From Clostridiales bacterium (GTDB taxonomy: Bacteria > Bacillota > Clostridia > Oscillospirales > Oscillospiraceae): 7,803 nucleotides of DNA. This document shows positions 5,968 through 7,803 of this stretch, piece by piece. Under the pieces are notes generated by a model that worked only from the letters and a program-made list of their open reading frames with translations, ran no database searches and had not been told where the DNA came from. The stretch lies in contig DQIA01000038.1 in assembly GCA_003525905.1 (NCBI GenBank), positions 1 to 7,803 of the forward strand, read 5' to 3'. Position numbers and translations under genes: made by a program. Each line of letters begins with the position of its first letter. The first letter of the stretch is position 1.

Positions 5968-6285
5968 ATGAACGAGATCTTCCGTTTCCATCACGAGGAT
6001 GGCGAGCATACGCATCCGCACGAGCACGGCCATTCCCACAGCCACGAGGGCTGCGACCCGCACGACTGTGCCGCCTGCGGCTCCTGTGACCCTATGCAGG
6101 AGACCGTTGCCCTGCTGCAGTATATGGTCAACCACAACGCCGCCCACGCCAATGAGCTGGCGCAGCTTGGCCAGAAGCTCACGGAGCTTGGCAACCGCGA
6201 GGCAGGCGAGCAGGTGCTCACCGCTGTCTCCGAGTTCGAAAAGGGCAATCTGCGTCTGTCCACTGTGCTCGCTTCTCTGAAATAA
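5968..6285 (+). CDS. Small His/Cys-rich metal-binding protein, putative nickel chaperone
   Basis: The 105-residue protein has two parts. Residues 1-42 are a metal-binding tail with ten histidines (8, 9, 14, 16, 18, 20, 22, 24, 26, 32), largely alternating as H-x-H, and four cysteines (29, 34, 37, 40), the last three as CAACGSC. Residues 43-105 look all-helical (ETVALLQYMVNHNAAHANELAQL, then a second amphipathic helix) and may form a helical hairpin or dimer; His56 and His60 lie in this part. There is no signal peptide or membrane segment, so it should be cytoplasmic. AGGAG lies nine bases before the ATG. It is the first gene of an operon with a CooT-family nickel protein 14 bases downstream. 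Known nickel proteins such as CooJ and HypB also carry His-rich tails, so nickel handling is the best guess. Zinc or cobalt storage remain possible. I do not recognise a named family. Confidence 0.8.
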   Translation: MNEIFRFHHEDGEHTHPHEHGHSHSHEGCDPHDCAACGSCDPMQETVALLQYMVNHNAAHANELAQLGQKLTELGNREAGEQVLTAVSEFEKGNLRLSTVLASLK

Positions 6286-6299
6286 AGGAGGAACCGCAT

Positions 6300-6491
6300 A
6301 TGTGCCTGTCCACAGTCTACAAAAACACCGTCACGCCCGAGACCGTCGCCATGAAGAACGTCATGAAGATCGAGTGCCAGGGCGATATGGTCATCCTGAC
6401 CGACCTGATGGAGCGCCAGATGGCAATTCATGGCGAGCTGGTGATGGCGAACCTCGTCGAGGGCGTCGCCGTCGTGCGTGAGGCCGCCTGA
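6300..6491 (+). CDS. cooT: CooT-family nickel-binding protein
   Basis: A 63-residue protein with the family N-terminus MCLSTVY. CooT of Rhodospirillum rubrum is a small homodimer that binds Ni(II) through Cys2 and helps mature carbon monoxide dehydrogenase; family members occur in many anaerobes without a proven partner. Here Cys2 is present, there is another cysteine at 26 (IECQGD), and the rest is a short beta-rich fold (VMKIECQGDMVILTDLMERQMAIHGELVMANLVEGVAVV). AAAGGAGG lies eight bases before the ATG and the gap from the His-rich gene is 14 bases, so the two are co-transcribed. No CODH, hydrogenase or urease gene is in the window. Family assignment is fairly sure; which enzyme receives the metal is unknown, and cooT is used here as a family name rather than a proven orthologue. 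Confidence 0.85.
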   Translation: MCLSTVYKNTVTPETVAMKNVMKIECQGDMVILTDLMERQMAIHGELVMANLVEGVAVVREAA

Positions 6492-6517
6492 TCGATCATT
6501 TTCGCGCAGAAACATTC

Positions 6518-6558
6518 AAAAATCGCTTCGGCCCATTTCCGACCGAAGCGATTTTTTT
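6518..6558. terminator. Bidirectional terminator between cooT and the DUF6512 gene
   Basis: TCGCTTCGG (6523-6531) pairs perfectly with CCGAAGCGA (6543-6551), extended by A5/T5 pairs, around an 11-base loop. Seven T follow on the plus strand, and five A precede the stem and give the T tract on the minus strand. It sits between convergent genes and serves both. Confidence 0.92.
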
Positions 6559-6570
6559 GCGGCGCGCCCC

Positions 6571-7047
6571 TCAGGGCTGGAAGATCCCGAGCGGCGGGGC
6601 CGCGAACGTGAACAGGACGAGCGCCGCGCCATAGAGCATGACGGCCAGCAGCGAAGCGCCCGTCAGCCTGCGCGCAGGCCCGCTGCGGCTGAGCCGCGCG
6701 GCGAGCAGAAAGCCGCCCGCCATGGTCAGGACATACAGCGTCAGGTCGACGGCAAGCCCCTGCACGCCGAGCGCGCGCAGGCCGTAATAGAGCGCCAGCA
6801 GGAAGACCGGCTGCAGCACGATGGCCGGGAAAAAGCCTGCCCAGACGGCAATGCGCCGCGGCCCGCGCGCCAGCACGAGCGCCGCGGCAAGCATGGGCCA
6901 GTACAGCAGCTTCAGGTGCTCCCAGACGCTCTCGTTCACCGGTGAAATGAGGGCGAACAGCGGATTCGGCAGCGCCTGCCACAGGAAATGCAGCCCCGCG
7001 CCCGCCAGGATCGCGCCGAGCGCCGTCAGGAGCCAATGTCGTTTCAT
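6571..7047 (-). CDS. DUF6512-type small integral membrane protein
   Basis: A 158-residue protein of about five hydrophobic segments (roughly 5-24, 48-60, 66-90, 97-117 and 130-150), so an integral membrane protein. The stretch SPVNESVWEHLKLLYWP (35-51), between segments 1 and 2, is the hallmark of the family I recognise as DUF6512. The C-terminus FTFAAPPLGIFQP (146-158) resembles the family's FTF..PP....F ending. Function is unknown for the family. The conserved Asn/Glu/His in the NESVWEH block suggest a binding or catalytic site at the membrane face, which is inference only. The start ATG at 7047 has GGGGAGGGG five bases upstream. It is a single gene converging on cooT, and no convincing promoter was found upstream on the minus strand. 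Confidence 0.8.
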   Translation of the reverse strand: MKRHWLLTALGAILAGAGLHFLWQALPNPLFALISPVNESVWEHLKLLYWPMLAAALVLARGPRRIAVWAGFFPAIVLQPVFLLALYYGLRALGVQGLAVDLTLYVLTMAGGFLLAARLSRSGPARRLTGASLLAVMLYGAALVLFTFAAPPLGIFQP

Positions 7048-7169
7048 TTCATCCCCTCCCCTGCCAGTCTATGCCGCGTTCCTTGTGATTCTGCACAAAA
7101 TATTGTCCTGTTTTTCTACTTCGTTTTTGCGACATTCACGTTTTCTTAACAGAAATCGCCGGGTAAATA

Positions 7170-7178
7170 TGATATAAT
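7170..7178 (+). promoter_or_regulatory. Extended -10 promoter for the CBS gene
   Basis: TATAAT (7173-7178) is preceded by TGA (7170-7172), a consensus extended -10. No good -35 lies 16-18 bases upstream; TTAACA at 7146-7151 is 21 bases away, too far. The start would be near 7185, leaving a leader of about 54 bases. Confidence 0.65.
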
Positions 7179-7191
7179 GAGGATGTCAAGA

Positions 7192-7209
7192 CGCGTGCGC
7201 CTGCGCGCG
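7192..7209 (+). repeat. GC-rich hairpin in the CBS gene leader
   Basis: CGCGTGC (7192-7198) pairs with GCGCGCG (7203-7209), 7 bp with one T-G wobble, around loop GCCT. It lies just after the predicted transcript start and about 18 bases before the ribosome site. It may stabilise the 5' end; nothing more can be said. Confidence 0.4.
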
Positions 7210-7238
7210 GAAAACTGTTTCAAAGAAGGAGATGCCTT

Positions 7239-7667
7239 TTGAATCTGCTGTTCTTTCTGACCCCGAAGGCGACCTGCTGCTATCTCTATGCCGACTACAC
7301 GCTCCGGCAGGCCATGGAGCGCATGGAGCACTCCGGCTACTCGGCCCTGCCGATCCTGACCCGTGAGGGTACTTATTGCGGCACGCTGACCGAGGGCGAC
7401 CTGCTCTGGGCAACGAAGAAGCTCTGCTGTATGGACTTCCGCGATACAGAGGAGCACAGCATCATGGAGATCGCCCACCGGCGCGACAATCTGCCGGTCT
7501 CCGTCTCCACGGATATGCAGGACCTGCTCGTAAAGGCAACGGATCAGAACTTTGTCCCCGTCGTGGACGACAAGGGGGACTTTATCGGGATCGTCACCCG
7601 CCGCGCCATCATGCGCTATTTTCTGGAGCAGATGCGCGTCCCCGTCGGCGCAGCCGCGGAATCCTGA
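7239..7667 (+). CDS. Two-CBS-domain (Bateman module) protein
   Basis: The 142-residue cytoplasmic protein consists of little more than two CBS repeats, about 14-62 (YADYTLRQAMERMEHSGYSALPILTREGTYCGTLTEGDLLW) and 82-133 (LPVSVSTDMQDLLVKATDQNFVPVVDDKGDFIGIVTRRAIMRYF). Tandem CBS pairs bind adenine nucleotides such as AMP, ATP or c-di-AMP and signal energy or nucleotide state. No effector domain is attached here, so it presumably acts on a separate partner. The start is TTG at 7239, with AGGAG seven bases upstream, and gives the N-terminus MNLLFFLTPK that I recall for this clostridial family. The ATG at 7232 is out of frame and too close to the ribosome site. It is a single gene with its own promoter and terminator. 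The family call is firm; ligand and target are unknown. Confidence 0.88.
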   Translation: MNLLFFLTPKATCCYLYADYTLRQAMERMEHSGYSALPILTREGTYCGTLTEGDLLWATKKLCCMDFRDTEEHSIMEIAHRRDNLPVSVSTDMQDLLVKATDQNFVPVVDDKGDFIGIVTRRAIMRYFLEQMRVPVGAAAES

Positions 7668-7682
7668 ATTCCATAAAAAATT

Positions 7683-7715
7683 GTCCTGCACGGCATGGCC
7701 GTGCAGGACGTTTTT
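7683..7715. terminator. Terminator of the CBS gene, possibly bidirectional
   Basis: A perfect 12-bp stem pairs 7683-7694 with 7698-7709 around loop ATG, followed by GTTTTT (7710-7715). On the minus strand the same stem is followed by AATTTTTT, so it could also stop a gene arriving from the right. Confidence 0.92.
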
Positions 7716-7770
7716 CTTGTCAGGCCGTCGAGAATTCCGTCCAGCCGAAGGTTTCGGAGGGAAGGATAGT

Positions 7771-7801
7771 GTGAAAGGAAACCGTCAGGGTTTCCTTTCG
7801 C
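7771..7801. repeat. Long inverted repeat at the right edge
   Basis: GAAAGGAAACC (7773-7783) and GGTTTCCTTTC (7789-7799) are perfect inverted copies around GTCAG, extendable to 13 bp with 7771-7772 and 7800-7801. A smaller hairpin, CCGAA-GGT-TTCGG (7745-7757), precedes it. With no T tract visible before the window ends, it may be a terminator, an RNA hairpin or an operator for the next gene. Confidence 0.6.
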
Positions 7802-7803
7802 GT

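Noticed and set aside
7376..7774. A 132-codon plus-strand frame overlapping the CBS gene
   Set aside because: It is a frame-shifted reading of the CBS gene that runs through the terminator; no domain or ribosome site.

Overview
The window reads as ordinary chromosome from a GC-rich member of the Clostridia, probably Oscillospiraceae/Ruminococcaceae-like. This placement is inference from four signs: low-GC-style sigma-A promoters and strong Shine-Dalgarno sites inside GC-rich genes; a zf-trcl zinc-ribbon protein; a YlmH-type S4 protein; and a CBS protein beginning MNLLFFLTPK next to a CooT-family protein. I see no phage, insertion sequence, tRNA, rRNA or CRISPR array.

Layout from left to right. 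(1) 1-218 is the 3' end of a zinc-ribbon protein, closed by a terminator. (2) 486-1262 is a ylmH-like S4 RNA-binding gene with its own promoter and a structured 5' leader. It ends in a bidirectional terminator shared with the convergent operon that follows. (3) 1314-4834, minus strand, is a compact operon in the transcription order hom - lysC - asd: homoserine dehydrogenase, aspartokinase and aspartate-semialdehyde dehydrogenase. It covers the three steps from aspartate to homoserine. (4) 5096-5899, plus strand, is a divergent dapF (diaminopimelate epimerase, lysine/peptidoglycan branch). The 261-base hom-dapF gap holds two good promoters whose -10 boxes overlap, a perfect 7-3-7 inverted repeat, and a strong intrinsic terminator inside the hom leader. 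That terminator has a competing helix, so the leader looks like a transcription attenuator. (5) 5968-6491 is a two-gene operon behind a perfect-consensus promoter: a small His/Cys-rich metal-binding protein and a CooT-family nickel-binding protein, a likely metallochaperone pair. It ends in a second bidirectional terminator. (6) 6571-7047, minus strand, is a small five-helix membrane protein of the DUF6512 type. (7) 7239-7667 is a two-CBS-domain protein starting at TTG, followed by a terminator and a further inverted repeat at the window edge.

The centre of the window is aspartate-family amino-acid synthesis. LysC phosphorylates aspartate, Asd reduces the product to the semialdehyde, and Hom takes it to homoserine (threonine/methionine). 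DapF acts late in the competing branch to meso-diaminopimelate and lysine. Placing the two branches on divergent, overlapping promoters, with an attenuator only on the hom side, suggests coordinated branch control. The most interesting points are this regulatory intergenic region and the His-rich/CooT pair, whose partner enzyme is not in the window.
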